The notes: generated from the letters alone by a model not told the origin. A DNA stretch of 56,078 nt from RGIG3009 sp964390295 (GCA_964390295.1 CAYMHR010000006.1:1-56078), one strand, 5' to 3'. Shown: positions 17,001 through 26,400, counted from the first letter of the stretch. A program made the numbers and translations.

Positions 17001-18178
17001 GCGAACGTCAAACGCCGGATACTCGCACGCCTCATCGTAGGCGCCGCGTGAATTATCGCCCGTGGTTGAAGCTTCTTTTACGTCTGCTAATCATCGGACT
17101 GGTGTCGTTGCTGATTTTCTTGCTGATCAATAATTGGCGTAAAATCGCACCGCTTTCGTTTTTAGACTGGTACGATCAGGTATCCGGCAACGTGGAAAAG
17201 GGGCAGGGATATCCGTATACCTTGGACGGTAATGCCGTCGTGGATATGGCGGAGGTTTCATCGCATTTGGTTGTACTTAATAAATCGTCCGTTTGTTTTT
17301 TCACCGACGACGCGGCCTGCGTAGCTGAACGGACACATTCGTTTGCCGATCCTACGTTACACACGGCCGGAAGTTATGCGTTGATTACCGAAGTGGGCGG
17401 AGAACGGTTTCGTCTGGAGACCAGACGCGAAACGGTGTTGACTTCCGAGTTTACAAACCGCAAGATTTACGCCGGTAGCCTGATAGCAGACGGCACCATG
17501 GCTTTTGTACTGAATAGTGCTTCGCAGAGCTTTTTGTCGGAAATCCGCGTGGTCAATGCGGAAGGGGAAGAATTGCTTCAGTATCAGAGCAGCAAATACC
17601 TGTTTAGCGACGTTGCCCTTTCGCCGGACGGAAAACAGGTTACTGTTACGGGGACCTCGGCCGAAGGCGGAACGTTGAAGTCGGTGGTTCTGATTGTAAC
17701 ACTGAAGGACAAAAGCGTGCGGGAATTTAGCGGCACTGAGGTGTTGCTTCACAGTTTGGCCTACCTTTCCGATTCCACGATTCTGGCAATCGGTGATCGC
17801 GAGGTTTGGACGTTGACCGGTGACGAGGCAAAGCTGTCGAAAATTCGTTGTGACGGTGTGGTGCCGGTAGGGTATACCGTAACCTCCTCGATGGCTTGCG
17901 TGACCCTGCGTCGGGACGATGCCACGGATGTAGGCACGACGTGGTTGTTTGATCGTGCCGGAAATCTGGTCAAGCAGGTAGAGTATACGGGCGAGGTGCG
18001 ATGTGTTTCCGGTCGCGGCGATGAAGTGGTTTTGTTAACGGATTCTACGCTGTACGAGCTGACGACGGCGGGAATCCAAAAAGAGTATTCCATCCCATCG
18101 GATGCAGTGCAATCGGTGCTTTATGGCGATGATCCGTTGATTTTAACCTTCAGTTGCTTGAAAAGACTGGGAAATTAA
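16997..18178 (+). CDS. DUF5711-like membrane-anchored beta-propeller protein, 393 aa
   Basis: The N-terminus is basic (HRRRRVNYRPWLKLLLR), followed by one membrane span at about 33-50 (LIIGLVSLLIFLLI) and about 340 residues outside the cell. The external part has repeated short strands such as YLFSDVALSPDGKQVTVTG, DKSVREFSGTEVLLHSL and TLYELTTAGIQKEYS, which suggest a beta-propeller. This resembles the DUF5711 family of Clostridia, whose function is unknown. It overlaps truA by ATGA and is the last gene of the ruvC-truA run. A scaffold role at the envelope is only a guess. Confidence 0.7.
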   Translation: MSERQTPDTRTPHRRRRVNYRPWLKLLLRLLIIGLVSLLIFLLINNWRKIAPLSFLDWYDQVSGNVEKGQGYPYTLDGNAVVDMAEVSSHLVVLNKSSVCFFTDDAACVAERTHSFADPTLHTAGSYALITEVGGERFRLETRRETVLTSEFTNRKIYAGSLIADGTMAFVLNSASQSFLSEIRVVNAEGEELLQYQSSKYLFSDVALSPDGKQVTVTGTSAEGGTLKSVVLIVTLKDKSVREFSGTEVLLHSLAYLSDSTILAIGDREVWTLTGDEAKLSKIRCDGVVPVGYTVTSSMACVTLRRDDATDVGTTWLFDRAGNLVKQVEYTGEVRCVSGRGDEVVLLTDSTLYELTTAGIQKEYSIPSDAVQSVLYGDDPLILTFSCLKRLGN

Positions 18179-18189
18179 CAGAAAATTTA

Positions 18190-18218
18190 TTGTACTTTAT
18201 GACGTTTTATGCTAAAAT
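18190..18218 (+). promoter_or_regulatory. Promoter before the CvpA-like gene
   Basis: TTGTAC (18190-18195), 17 nt, TAAAAT (18213-18218) with extended TGC before the -10. The ATG is at 18251. Confidence 0.75.
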
Positions 18219-18250
18219 ATAAAACGGTTATCAGACTTAGGGGGAAGGTT

Positions 18251-18955
18251 ATGTCGTTCGTACTGGATGCGGTTATCGTACTGATCGTAATTCTCGCAAT
18301 GATTTTTGGGTATCGCCGAGGATTTTTGCAGACAATGCTGCAATTGGCAGTGTGGATCGTTTCCTTTTCCGTTGCTCTGTGCTTGAGTTCTCCAATCGCC
18401 GGTGCGATTTTCGATGGCTTTTTTGCTGATAAGCTGGAATCCAGTTTGCACGAATCGCTGCAAAGGGACGCTTCATCCTCCACCTCTCAACAGTGGGACG
18501 TTTTGTTGGACGAGTTGCCGGATTCCGTATCCGCTTTTTTGGAAAACAACGTCGAATTTCGCGATACGTTTGAAAAATTAAGCGAGACGGACGACACTGC
18601 GTCGGAAACGTTAGTCAATTCCGTTGTCACCGGTGTCGTACGACCCATTGCCGTCGCGTTATTACAATTCGTTGTTTTTTTGATTTTGTTCCTTGCGTTA
18701 GTATTCGTACTCCGGCTGGTGAAAAAGCTGCTAAAACCTGTTTCCCGTGTTCCTCTGATTCGTCAGGTGGACGGTACGCTGGGCGCCGTGTTGGGGGCGT
18801 TCAAAGGCGCGATTTACGTGCTTGCCGTTGTTGCCGCCATTCAAATTTTTGTTGCGACGTCGTCGCCCGATGCTGTAATTACGCAAAAAACGATCGATGA
18901 TACGCAGATTGTCAGTCGAATTTCCGATTGCAATCCGCTGATCTCTTTCTTCTGA
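18251..18955 (+). CDS. CvpA-family membrane protein, 234 aa
   Basis: The N-terminus MSFVLDAVIVLIVILAMIFGYRRGF fits the CvpA (colicin V production) family: a membrane helix then a G-x-R-R-G-F turn. A second helix follows, then a loop of about 95 residues rich in Ser, Asp and Glu, and two further membrane segments (around 135-155 and 180-200). CvpA proteins are inner-membrane proteins of unclear function linked to envelope homeostasis. The frame is open from 18209, but the ATG at 18251 has GGGGGAAGG directly upstream. It has its own promoter and leads into pgsA. Confidence 0.8.
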   Translation: MSFVLDAVIVLIVILAMIFGYRRGFLQTMLQLAVWIVSFSVALCLSSPIAGAIFDGFFADKLESSLHESLQRDASSSTSQQWDVLLDELPDSVSAFLENNVEFRDTFEKLSETDDTASETLVNSVVTGVVRPIAVALLQFVVFLILFLALVFVLRLVKKLLKPVSRVPLIRQVDGTLGAVLGAFKGAIYVLAVVAAIQIFVATSSPDAVITQKTIDDTQIVSRISDCNPLISFF

Positions 18956-18983
18956 TTTTTCAATGGTTAGGATATGATGTGAA

Positions 18984-19568
18984 ATGGCTTGCTTAAAATT
19001 TGTTTGGAACGTTCCCAACGTATTGTCGTTGGTGCGACTGGCATTGTTGCCGGTGTTCTCCGTGTTATATTTGAAGGACCATTTGGCACTGGCGTTGCTC
19101 ACGTTGGCGTTGTCGGGTTTGACTGACCTGTTCGACGGTATGATAGCCCGAAAATTCAATCAAATCACCGAAATCGGCAAGCTGTTGGACCCGTTTGCTG
19201 ATAAGCTGACGCAGGTAATCGTTTTGATTTGTCTCACGATTCGCAATCCGCAGCTATTGATTCTTGTCGTGATTTGTTTTATCAAGGAACTGCTTCAGGC
19301 AATCGGAGGGTGGATATTATTTTCTCGTAAGGAGATCATTCGTGGAGCAAAATGGTTTGGAAAGGTGTCCACCTTTACGTTCTACGTCGTGATGTTGGCA
19401 ATCGCCTTGTGGCAGGATATGCCGCGGTGGTTGATGATCTCCCTGGTCGCTCTGGTTGCGGCTACGATGGTGTTTTCGTTCTTTATGTATCTGTCGTTTT
19501 ATTTTCAACTGCGCCGTGAAAACGGCATGTCCAAAAAACAACGTTCTTTGACCACAAGTCATGACTGA
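18984..19568 (+). CDS. pgsA: CDP-diacylglycerol-glycerol-3-phosphate 3-phosphatidyltransferase PgsA, 194 aa
   Basis: This enzyme makes phosphatidylglycerol phosphate, the first committed step to the anionic lipid phosphatidylglycerol. The CDP-alcohol phosphotransferase signature DLFDGMIARKF...GKLLDPFADK (near 48-75) carries all the metal-binding Asp residues. About five membrane helices are visible. The WNVPNVLSLVRLALLPV start is typical of PgsA. The SD is weak. The end overlaps the open frame of the next gene by 8 bases. Confidence 0.93.
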   Translation: MACLKFVWNVPNVLSLVRLALLPVFSVLYLKDHLALALLTLALSGLTDLFDGMIARKFNQITEIGKLLDPFADKLTQVIVLICLTIRNPQLLILVVICFIKELLQAIGGWILFSRKEIIRGAKWFGKVSTFTFYVVMLAIALWQDMPRWLMISLVALVAATMVFSFFMYLSFYFQLRRENGMSKKQRSLTTSHD

Positions 19569-19578
19569 AGGAGACTAT

Positions 19579-21846
19579 ATGCTTTGTTCTCGCTGTAACA
19601 AACGCCCTGCCGTTGTGTTTATTACACGCATGGAAGGAAACGAAACGAAAAATGAAGGCCTGTGCCTTACCTGCGCTAAAGAACTTGGAATCCAGCCTGT
19701 GGACGAGTTGCTGAACAAATTCGGCATTGGTCAGGATGAGCTGGAAGCCATGGATGAACAATTTGGCGAAATGATGGCTATGGGCGAAAATTCCGATGCC
19801 GAGGACTTTGTTCCCGGCGGTGCGGCAACGTTTCCTTTTTTGCAAAACCTGTTTGGAAACCATGCGAAAAAAGAAAGCACCGGGGAGAACGCTGAATCCG
19901 CTGCGCCGTTCAAGGAAAAGCCCCACGCTGAAAAGAAACGCAAATTTCTGGACAGCTATTGCACCAATCTTACTCAAAAAGCACGGGATGGACAGTTGGA
20001 TGCGATTATCGGACGCGATCGGGAAATTTATCGTGCTATACAAATCTTGTGCCGTCGAAGCAAAAACAACCCCTGCCTGATTGGTGAACCCGGCGTTGGT
20101 AAAACCGCAATCGCGGAGGGCTTGGCACTGCGTATTGCATCCGGAAACGTTCCGTTTAAGCTGAAAAACAAGGAACTGCATTTACTGGATTTGACCGCTT
20201 TGGTTGCCGGCACACAGTTTCGCGGTCAGTTTGAAAGCAGAATCAAAGGTTTGATCGAAGAAGTCAAGGCACAAGGAAACATTATTTTGTTCATCGATGA
20301 GGTGCACACTCTGGTGGGTACCGGCGATTCCGAAGGAAGCATGTCGGCGGCCAATATCCTAAAGCCGGCGTTGTCGCGCGGAGAAATTCAGGTGGTAGGA
20401 GCCACCACGTTTACGGAATATCGTAAGCATATCGAAAAAGATGCCGCCTTGGAACGTCGTTTTCAGCCGATTCGCGTTGAAGAGCCTACCATTCAGGATA
20501 CCGTAGCGATGCTGTGTGGTGTTCGTCGCTATTACGAAGAATATCACGGAGTGTCGGTTAGCGAGGCAGTGTTACGACAAGCAGTCTTACTCTCCGAACG
20601 GTATATTACCGATCGTTTTTTGCCGGATAAAGCCATTGATCTGTTGGATGAAGCGTGTACGGCTGCCGCGTTGCAAAATACGGCGGCGGATCGCTATGCT
20701 CAACTGTTGCTTACGGCAGATGCCTTGCGGCGACAGGAAAGCGAGTTGAAGTCGCAGGAAACAGTGGATTACGAAAAGCTTGCTAATCTTCGTGCCGAAT
20801 TGCTGAAAACCGAGCAGGAGATTGATGCCATCCGCCCGGCTGCCATCAGCGCGCCGGTTACCGAAGAGCATTTGGCCGGTGTAATCGAATTGTGGACGGG
20901 CATCCCGGCCGCTAAAATCCGTGAAAATGAATTGGAAAAGCTGGCCGATTTGGAGACGGAGCTGAAACGTCGCATCATCGGGCAGGATGATGCCGTTTCG
21001 GCGGTTGCGGCGGCCATTCGTCGAAGTCGGGTACAGATCAGCCCGCGTCGACGTCCGGCATCGTTTATTTTTGTCGGTCCCACCGGCGTTGGAAAAACGG
21101 AGTTGGTCAAGGTGGTTGCGGCGCAGCTATTCGACACGCCGGAAACTTTGATCCGCTTGGATATGTCCGAATTTATGGAAAAGCACGCCGTATCGCGACT
21201 GATTGGATCACCTCCCGGCTACGTAGGATATGATGAGGCCGGTCAACTTACCGAAAAAGTGCGTCGTAAGCCGTATTCCGTCGTGCTATTCGATGAAATT
21301 GAGAAGGCACATCCCGACGTGCTCAATATTCTGTTGCAGATTTTGGACGAGGGGCGCGTAACCGACGCACAAGGGCGCGTCGTGAATTTTGAAAATACGA
21401 TCATCGTGATGACCTCGAATGCCGGTAGCCAGTTCCGCGAAAATCTGATGGGATTTGGCAAAAGCAATACCGAAGCGTCGCACGATCGCGCAACCAAGGC
21501 ACTGTCCGACTTCTTGCGTCCGGAGTTTATCAGTCGCGTGGATGAAATCGTGTATTTTAATCCGCTTACCGAGGAAAATTTCTGCAACATCGCCGTTCTC
21601 ATGTTAAACGAGGTGAAGGACGTTTTGGCAGAACGCGGCATGACGTTGTGCTGGGACGAATCCGTTACGGCGTGGCTGGCTAAAGCAGCCTCCGGCGGAA
21701 AACGAGGTGCGCGTGATTTGAGAAGCGTGATTCGCCGTGAGATTGAGGATCGTCTGGCCGGTTTGCTGGTGGAACGCCGAGATGAAAGTCTGACCACTAT
21801 ACGAATCACATTGGAAAACGATAGTCCCGTTTTAACAGCCATGTAA
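19579..21846 (+). CDS. ClpE-like Clp/Hsp100 ATPase with N-terminal zinc finger, 755 aa
   Basis: Protein-unfolding AAA+ ATPase with two nucleotide-binding domains. The N-terminus has two CxxC pairs (CSRC at residues 3-6 and CLTC near 31-34), the zinc finger seen in ClpE and in the McsA adaptor. Then come AAA1 (Walker A GEPGVGKTA; FIDEVHTLVGTG), a short coiled linker (about residues 405-445), and AAA2 (GPTGVGKTE; FDEIEKAHPDV; MTSNAG). A [LM]MGFGK loop after the AAA2 sensor could be the ClpP-docking loop. The classical Clp N domain is missing. ATG 19579 has GAAGGAG five bases upstream; the longer frame from 19561 lacks this. No CtsR box was found. ClpC-like naming is the alternative. Confidence 0.85.
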   Translation: MLCSRCNKRPAVVFITRMEGNETKNEGLCLTCAKELGIQPVDELLNKFGIGQDELEAMDEQFGEMMAMGENSDAEDFVPGGAATFPFLQNLFGNHAKKESTGENAESAAPFKEKPHAEKKRKFLDSYCTNLTQKARDGQLDAIIGRDREIYRAIQILCRRSKNNPCLIGEPGVGKTAIAEGLALRIASGNVPFKLKNKELHLLDLTALVAGTQFRGQFESRIKGLIEEVKAQGNIILFIDEVHTLVGTGDSEGSMSAANILKPALSRGEIQVVGATTFTEYRKHIEKDAALERRFQPIRVEEPTIQDTVAMLCGVRRYYEEYHGVSVSEAVLRQAVLLSERYITDRFLPDKAIDLLDEACTAAALQNTAADRYAQLLLTADALRRQESELKSQETVDYEKLANLRAELLKTEQEIDAIRPAAISAPVTEEHLAGVIELWTGIPAAKIRENELEKLADLETELKRRIIGQDDAVSAVAAAIRRSRVQISPRRRPASFIFVGPTGVGKTELVKVVAAQLFDTPETLIRLDMSEFMEKHAVSRLIGSPPGYVGYDEAGQLTEKVRRKPYSVVLFDEIEKAHPDVLNILLQILDEGRVTDAQGRVVNFENTIIVMTSNAGSQFRENLMGFGKSNTEASHDRATKALSDFLRPEFISRVDEIVYFNPLTEENFCNIAVLMLNEVKDVLAERGMTLCWDESVTAWLAKAASGGKRGARDLRSVIRREIEDRLAGLLVERRDESLTTIRITLENDSPVLTAM

Positions 21847-21916
21847 CGCCTGAAAAGAAATGCTATCAATAGATGGCGGTTCTTTTTTAGTGACCGTCGA
21901 TATGTGGATTTAACAA

Positions 21917-21961
21917 AAAGGCTGCGGTTCAACCCGGTAAACGGGTTATACCGCAGCCTTA
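21917..21961. terminator. Hairpin between convergent clpE-like and GH29 genes
   Basis: AAGGCTGCGG and CCGCAGCCTT form the outer stem, AACCCG and CGGGTT the inner stem. On the minus strand it is followed by TTTTTG, so it ends the glycosidase operon. On the plus strand the tail is weaker. Confidence 0.8.
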
Positions 21962-21999
21962 AAGCTTTTAGCTTGTTGTTGCCGGAAAGGCATCTATGT

Positions 22000-23226
22000 T
22001 TATTCGCAAACGATTTTTGCCACACGAATCACGGTGTTGCGACCGTATTTGAAGGGAACGGTGCGCACGGCAATCTCCGAACCGTTTTGCGTGTATTCCA
22101 CGGCCTCACCGTTGTCCATCCACGATACCGAACGAACGGGTTCCGGCAACACAAACCGATCGGTGTAGGTTGACGGATTCCCCTCGATGGTGACATTGGG
22201 ATCGGCAACCGTTGCCAAACGGTCGCAGAATAAGTAGTAGGTTTTCCCGAATTTCAGCAAGAAATCATCCGGCTTGTTTTCAATATCGATGTAGGTGGGG
22301 CGGGGGCAACGAACGGCCTCGTCGTAAATCTTCACCCAGCGGCCGAGCATTTCCAAAATAGCCGCATCGATCTTGCGAAGCGAACCGTCACCCATGGGTC
22401 CTAAATTTAACAACAAGTTGGCGCCGTAGCGACGGCAACCGGCCAATGTGCGAATCATCTCGGCGGGGGAGGCGTAGCAAATATCCTCTTTGGCATATCC
22501 CCAGTGATTGTTCATCACTTCGCACATTTCACCGGCCAAATATTTGGGAGCGTCTTCCGGCATTTTGGTGGGCATTCCGCGTTCATAGGTGACACTGTCA
22601 AGTTCGATATGGCCTGCTTCACCACGTGCGTTCAATCCGGTGTTATTGATAATCATGGCCTGCGGCTGATGGCGACGAATGGTGGCATACAATTCGTCTT
22701 CTTCCCAATTTTCTTCCGGCTTGTCCCATTTGCCGTCGAACCACAACCCACCGATTTTGCCGTAGTTGGTGCACAGAATTTCCACGCTGCGGCGCAGATA
22801 TTTCAAATAGGCGGGAAAATCATCGTTGTAGCAAGGGATACGCCAATCCAACAGCGTGTGATAAAAGAAAGGAATAATTCCCTGTGCGTTGCAGGCGTTC
22901 ACAAATTCGCGAACCAAATCGCGACCGCAAAAATGGGGAGCATCGTAGTCGCTCAATCCGCAGGTGTCATACAGCGAAAAGCCGTCGTGATGGCGCGTGG
23001 TCAGTGTGATATACTTGCAGCCGGCATCTTTGGCAGCAGCCACCAACTCGGTTGCCCAATCAGCCTTCGGCTGGAATTGCCGAGCCAAGGGTTCATATTC
23101 TTCTGCTTTGATATTCAGCGTGTGATAGGCCCATTCGCCCTTTCCCAACACGCTATACAAGCCGAAATGCACAAACATGCCAAATCCAAAGTTTTCAAAA
23201 TCTTTGATGCGCTGTTCGATAATCAT
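22000..23226 (-). CDS. GH29 alpha-L-fucosidase, 408 aa
   Basis: Family GH29 features: FGFGMFVHFGLYSVLGKGEWAYH at the N-terminus, YITLTTRHHDGFSLYDT (near 72-88), and GGLWFDGKWDKP near 160-171, whose Asp is the expected nucleophile. A further LLLNLGPMGDGSL segment is typical. A small C-terminal beta domain ends the protein. There is no signal peptide, so it acts on fucosides already inside the cell. AAAGGAG precedes the ATG. It is the second gene of a two-gene operon, 16 nt after the GH36 gene. Linkage preference (alpha-1,2 or 1,3/4) cannot be read from sequence. Confidence 0.9.
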   Translation of the reverse strand: MIIEQRIKDFENFGFGMFVHFGLYSVLGKGEWAYHTLNIKAEEYEPLARQFQPKADWATELVAAAKDAGCKYITLTTRHHDGFSLYDTCGLSDYDAPHFCGRDLVREFVNACNAQGIIPFFYHTLLDWRIPCYNDDFPAYLKYLRRSVEILCTNYGKIGGLWFDGKWDKPEENWEEDELYATIRRHQPQAMIINNTGLNARGEAGHIELDSVTYERGMPTKMPEDAPKYLAGEMCEVMNNHWGYAKEDICYASPAEMIRTLAGCRRYGANLLLNLGPMGDGSLRKIDAAILEMLGRWVKIYDEAVRCPRPTYIDIENKPDDFLLKFGKTYYLFCDRLATVADPNVTIEGNPSTYTDRFVLPEPVRSVSWMDNGEAVEYTQNGSEIAVRTVPFKYGRNTVIRVAKIVCE

Positions 23227-23242
23227 TTGTATGTCTCCTTTA

Positions 23243-25351
23243 TTATATAGTCAGCAAAACCGCACCGGCGGTAAACGGTTTCATAGCGTGAATATGCAAC
23301 TTCCCATTTTCCACGCAAGCAAATTCGCCATAGAAAGACTCGGTAATTGCTGCATTGCATCCCAAATCGATTTCCATCGCTTCGGCGGGATTTTCAAATG
23401 CGTGGCATACCACCGCGATTTGTTTGTCGGTGCGGCGCACCACCACCTGGGTGCCGGTGGGGTGCCGCGTGTTGTTGCCGCGGTTGCCGTACAACTGTGA
23501 GTCGCCGTTTTGCAACACATCGGTCAGTTTATTATAGAAATCCATGGCGTGTTTCACAATGGCCCGCTGTGCCGTGTTCAGTTCATGAACCGGGCCGGAA
23601 AGACACACACGTCCCAAGAAAGTGGCCGCCAAGGAATAGGCCAAGCGCTCGTCGCTGTCGTCGCCGTGCAACGTTGCCCAAATCAGTTCCTGTGCCGGCA
23701 GCATCAGCTTGTGAAGGCTTGCGGCGATATACGGAATTTCAATGGCTTCGTGGGCGTCGGAGAAGGAGGTGATAGCCGAAACACCCATCATCGACGGTTC
23801 CGAACGGTGGCCGCCGGAGGCACAGTTTTCAATGATAAGATCGGGAATTTCCTGCTTCATCAGCTCGAAGAAGCTACGAACCGCTTCCAGGTGCTGGCGC
23901 AAGCCCTCGGCACCGGATTCGGCACCATCGACCTGTGTGCCGATGTTGGCGTTGCAATCGATCTTGATATAACCAAAACCGTACTTTTTTAGAAAAGCGA
24001 TGACCTTTTGATAAAGGTGAGCGCGCACGTCGGTACGACGGAAATCCCAATAAGAACGGATATTGTTCACTTTAATAACGTGCCCATCGCGTTTCAACTT
24101 CATTTCGTCGTAGTCAGCCTCAAACAGACGAGAGCCTTGCGTTGTGACTTCCATTTCAAACCAAATGCCGGGGATCATTCCATTGCGACGAATTTCGTCG
24201 TTCATCGCTTTCATATCGGGAAAAATGGTAAGATCAGGTTCCCATTCGCCGTTTCCAGCCTGCTCGCATCCGGCTTTGCACCAACCGGCATCGATGACTA
24301 AATATTTCACGCCAAAGTCCTTGACACAATTGCAGAAGTTTAACATTTTTTCTTGTGTCGGGGTTCCCCACGTGGCGCAGTATTCGTTAAAGGAGGTTGG
24401 AATGCCCTGCTCGCCGTAGGCGCGGTAAGCGGGCTTTTGCATATCGGTAATGGCGGAGCAAGCATCCTCAAGAGTGCCTTCAACTGCGGCGACATAGGCG
24501 GTCGGAGCGGTAAACCGCTCACCGCAGGCAATGCGTTTTTTCCAGCCGCAGCGCTCTCGATCACCCAAGCCGCCGGACAACGCCAGATAGTTACCAACGC
24601 GCCCTAATTCCATTTGCCAGGTGCCGTTATGCGCAAGCTGTGCCGCCCAAAAAACATGATGCTCGGTATCCTCGAAAACGGCGGTAGGGAAGTAGCGTTC
24701 CACAGGATAGCTACCATAACTGCCGAATTTTTCGCAGTTGTCGTTAATCAACCAACTGACCCACGATTTTTCCAATCCAAGGTCCTCAATGCTCATGCAC
24801 TGATGCTTGCCTTCCAGACTCCAACCGGCCAGAAAACGATGCAATCGATAGGTGTTGGGAGCATCGGTGATTTGGAACGGGCTTAAACCGTCCAGCACAA
24901 AGCTGGAAAGTAACTCCAACTCGACGTCGGAATCGCTTTCGTTGATAAAGGTCGTGCTGATTTCCAAACCGCGCAAGCCCTTGCGATAGGTTAAGGCGTG
25001 TTCAATCACGTAACCTTCTGCGCTTTTCAACGTGGTTACGATCGTTTGAAAATCATCTTCTTTGCGTACGGCTTGGTCGATGAAACGCAACGATCGATCC
25101 ACAAAAGACGATCTCATGGTAAGTCCGGGAGACATAATTTGCTGGTGAGACAGATGAAAATTGACCAACGTACCCTGTTGCCAGTCGTGGTTATAATCAT
25201 CACGCGGATTGAAGGGAGCTTTTTCCACTTCCCACGGTGCTTTTTCCAACGAGCTGATACGAGCCGGAACCAAACGCAACGCAACGTGCTGATCGTCGTC
25301 GATCAAATAGCGCGCGATGGTATTGCTCAGTTGAAAATCAATAGCTTTCAT
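23243..25351 (-). CDS. GH36 alpha-galactosidase, 702 aa
   Basis: The N-terminal beta-sandwich domain is followed by the GH36 (beta/alpha)8 barrel. KYLVIDAGWC near 349 starts the barrel, YGFGYIKIDCN near 455 carries the nucleophile Asp, and the acid/base Asp is likely in SFSDAHE near 537. ENCASGGHRSEPSM is the conserved segment between them. A C-terminal beta domain ends the chain. No signal peptide is visible, so it is cytosolic. Length is typical. AGGAGG precedes the ATG. It is the first gene of the operon and has a good promoter at 25407-25379. Some GH36 members prefer alpha-N-acetylgalactosaminides, which cannot be excluded. Confidence 0.87.
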   Translation of the reverse strand: MKAIDFQLSNTIARYLIDDDQHVALRLVPARISSLEKAPWEVEKAPFNPRDDYNHDWQQGTLVNFHLSHQQIMSPGLTMRSSFVDRSLRFIDQAVRKEDDFQTIVTTLKSAEGYVIEHALTYRKGLRGLEISTTFINESDSDVELELLSSFVLDGLSPFQITDAPNTYRLHRFLAGWSLEGKHQCMSIEDLGLEKSWVSWLINDNCEKFGSYGSYPVERYFPTAVFEDTEHHVFWAAQLAHNGTWQMELGRVGNYLALSGGLGDRERCGWKKRIACGERFTAPTAYVAAVEGTLEDACSAITDMQKPAYRAYGEQGIPTSFNEYCATWGTPTQEKMLNFCNCVKDFGVKYLVIDAGWCKAGCEQAGNGEWEPDLTIFPDMKAMNDEIRRNGMIPGIWFEMEVTTQGSRLFEADYDEMKLKRDGHVIKVNNIRSYWDFRRTDVRAHLYQKVIAFLKKYGFGYIKIDCNANIGTQVDGAESGAEGLRQHLEAVRSFFELMKQEIPDLIIENCASGGHRSEPSMMGVSAITSFSDAHEAIEIPYIAASLHKLMLPAQELIWATLHGDDSDERLAYSLAATFLGRVCLSGPVHELNTAQRAIVKHAMDFYNKLTDVLQNGDSQLYGNRGNNTRHPTGTQVVVRRTDKQIAVVCHAFENPAEAMEIDLGCNAAITESFYGEFACVENGKLHIHAMKPFTAGAVLLTI

Positions 25352-25378
25352 AGTAAACCTCCTTCTTTTTCTTTGACC

Positions 25379-25407
25379 ATTTTAACATATCAATTCTGCT
25401 TTTACAA
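25379..25407 (-). promoter_or_regulatory. Promoter of the GH36-GH29 operon
   Basis: On the minus strand TTGTAA (25407-25402), 17 nt, then TAAAAT (25384-25379) with extended TGT. No obvious cre site for catabolite control was seen. Confidence 0.7.
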
Positions 25408-25496
25408 CCGAATATTCAAAAATGCAGAGAAATTATGCTAAAAAATCGTCTAAAAATCGACGGCTTCGAATACGAAAAAAACACGATTACTAACTG

Positions 25497-25521
25497 AAAA
25501 GCGCCCCCTGACGGAGGCGCT
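25497..25521 (-). terminator. Terminator after the VTT-domain gene
   Basis: On the minus strand AGCGCC and GGCGCT pair around a ten-base loop and TTTTC follows. It lies about 40 nt past the stop of the VTT-domain protein. Confidence 0.7.
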
Positions 25522-25561
25522 GACAAGGTGTTTGCACAGACTGTAGCGTGGCATGTGAGTA

Positions 25562-26296
25562 CTAATTTTCGGAAGAAAGATTTTTCACTTCCTTGCGCCA
25601 ATTCCACAGCGCGACTAAGCGGTTGTAAATTAAAATTCCAATCAAGCTGACGGCGCCCGTAATGGCAAACAAAATGATGGCACTGCCGTAGCTTTGTCCT
25701 TGAATCAAATTACCGCCGATCGTAGAAGATACGACTGAAGGAATTCTGGCAATTAAGGTAATAATCAAAAATTCGTGCAAACGAATTCGTGTTAAACCGA
25801 TAAAATAGGTGAAAAGGTCTTTGGGAGTACCGGGGATAAAGAATAGCAAAAAGACGGTACGTTTCAGTCTTTGCTCGCTGTTAAAAAAACGCAACTGGTT
25901 GATTTTTTCGCGAGAAATAAACAACTCCACCATACGGATACCCCAGCGCCGTACTAACAGAAACACGACCGCGGAAGCCAAACCGACGCCCAGCAGACAC
26001 AAAGCGGTGCCACCCAGCCAACCGAAAGCATAGCCCATGCCGACCTCGACCACTTCGCCGGGAATCAGCGAGATCACGATCTGAAGCACCTGGATTCCTA
26101 AAGCGACCAGCCAGCCTTTCCAACCATAGCCTTCGATAAACGCCTTGAATTTTTCGGGATCGTTACCGAAAACGGAAAATTTTTGAACAAAAAAGAACGT
26201 TAACCATGCCGTCAGCGCCAAAACCACGGCAAGCGAGATGATGGCGAGGAGACGCCGCTTTCGCAGATATTGTTTATCATCGTTGCTATGAGCCAT
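25562..26296 (-). CDS. TVP38/TMEM64 (VTT-domain) membrane protein, 244 aa
   Basis: Integral membrane protein of the VTT/DedA-related superfamily, which includes lipid scramblases and flippase-like proteins. Signatures include VISLIPGEVVEVGMGYAFGWLGG near 80-102, the re-entrant E and G residues, and FFIPGTPKDLFTYFIGLTRI near 155-175. The N-terminus is charged, followed by a membrane helix at about 15-35. The open frame is longer, but the ATG at 26296 has GGAGGCG six bases upstream. It has its own promoter and is divergent from thyX. Transport of a phospholipid or undecaprenyl-phosphate is possible. Confidence 0.85.
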   Translation of the reverse strand: MAHSNDDKQYLRKRRLLAIISLAVVLALTAWLTFFFVQKFSVFGNDPEKFKAFIEGYGWKGWLVALGIQVLQIVISLIPGEVVEVGMGYAFGWLGGTALCLLGVGLASAVVFLLVRRWGIRMVELFISREKINQLRFFNSEQRLKRTVFLLFFIPGTPKDLFTYFIGLTRIRLHEFLIITLIARIPSVVSSTIGGNLIQGQSYGSAIILFAITGAVSLIGILIYNRLVALWNWRKEVKNLSSEN

Positions 26297-26332
26297 AAAA
26301 ACGCCTCCAAGATCATCGTTTGCGATATTGCT

Positions 26333-26361
26333 ATTGTAGCACACTGTATGACAAATAGCAA
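26333..26361 (-). promoter_or_regulatory. Promoter of the VTT-domain gene
   Basis: On the minus strand TTGCTA (26361-26356), 17 nt, TACAAT (26338-26333), with extended TGC before the -10. Confidence 0.7.
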
Positions 26362-26400
26362 AAAAAATTTTGAAAAATCGACAACGTGAAAAATAAAGCA

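Noticed and set aside
21243..22025. Open frame of 260 codons antisense to the Clp ATPase gene
   Set aside because: AAA2 motifs on the plus strand are intact, and the antisense frame runs through the terminator hairpin.
22504..23250. Open frame of 248 codons on the plus strand across the GH29 gene
   Set aside because: GH29 signatures are on the minus strand; the plus frame is low in supporting signals.
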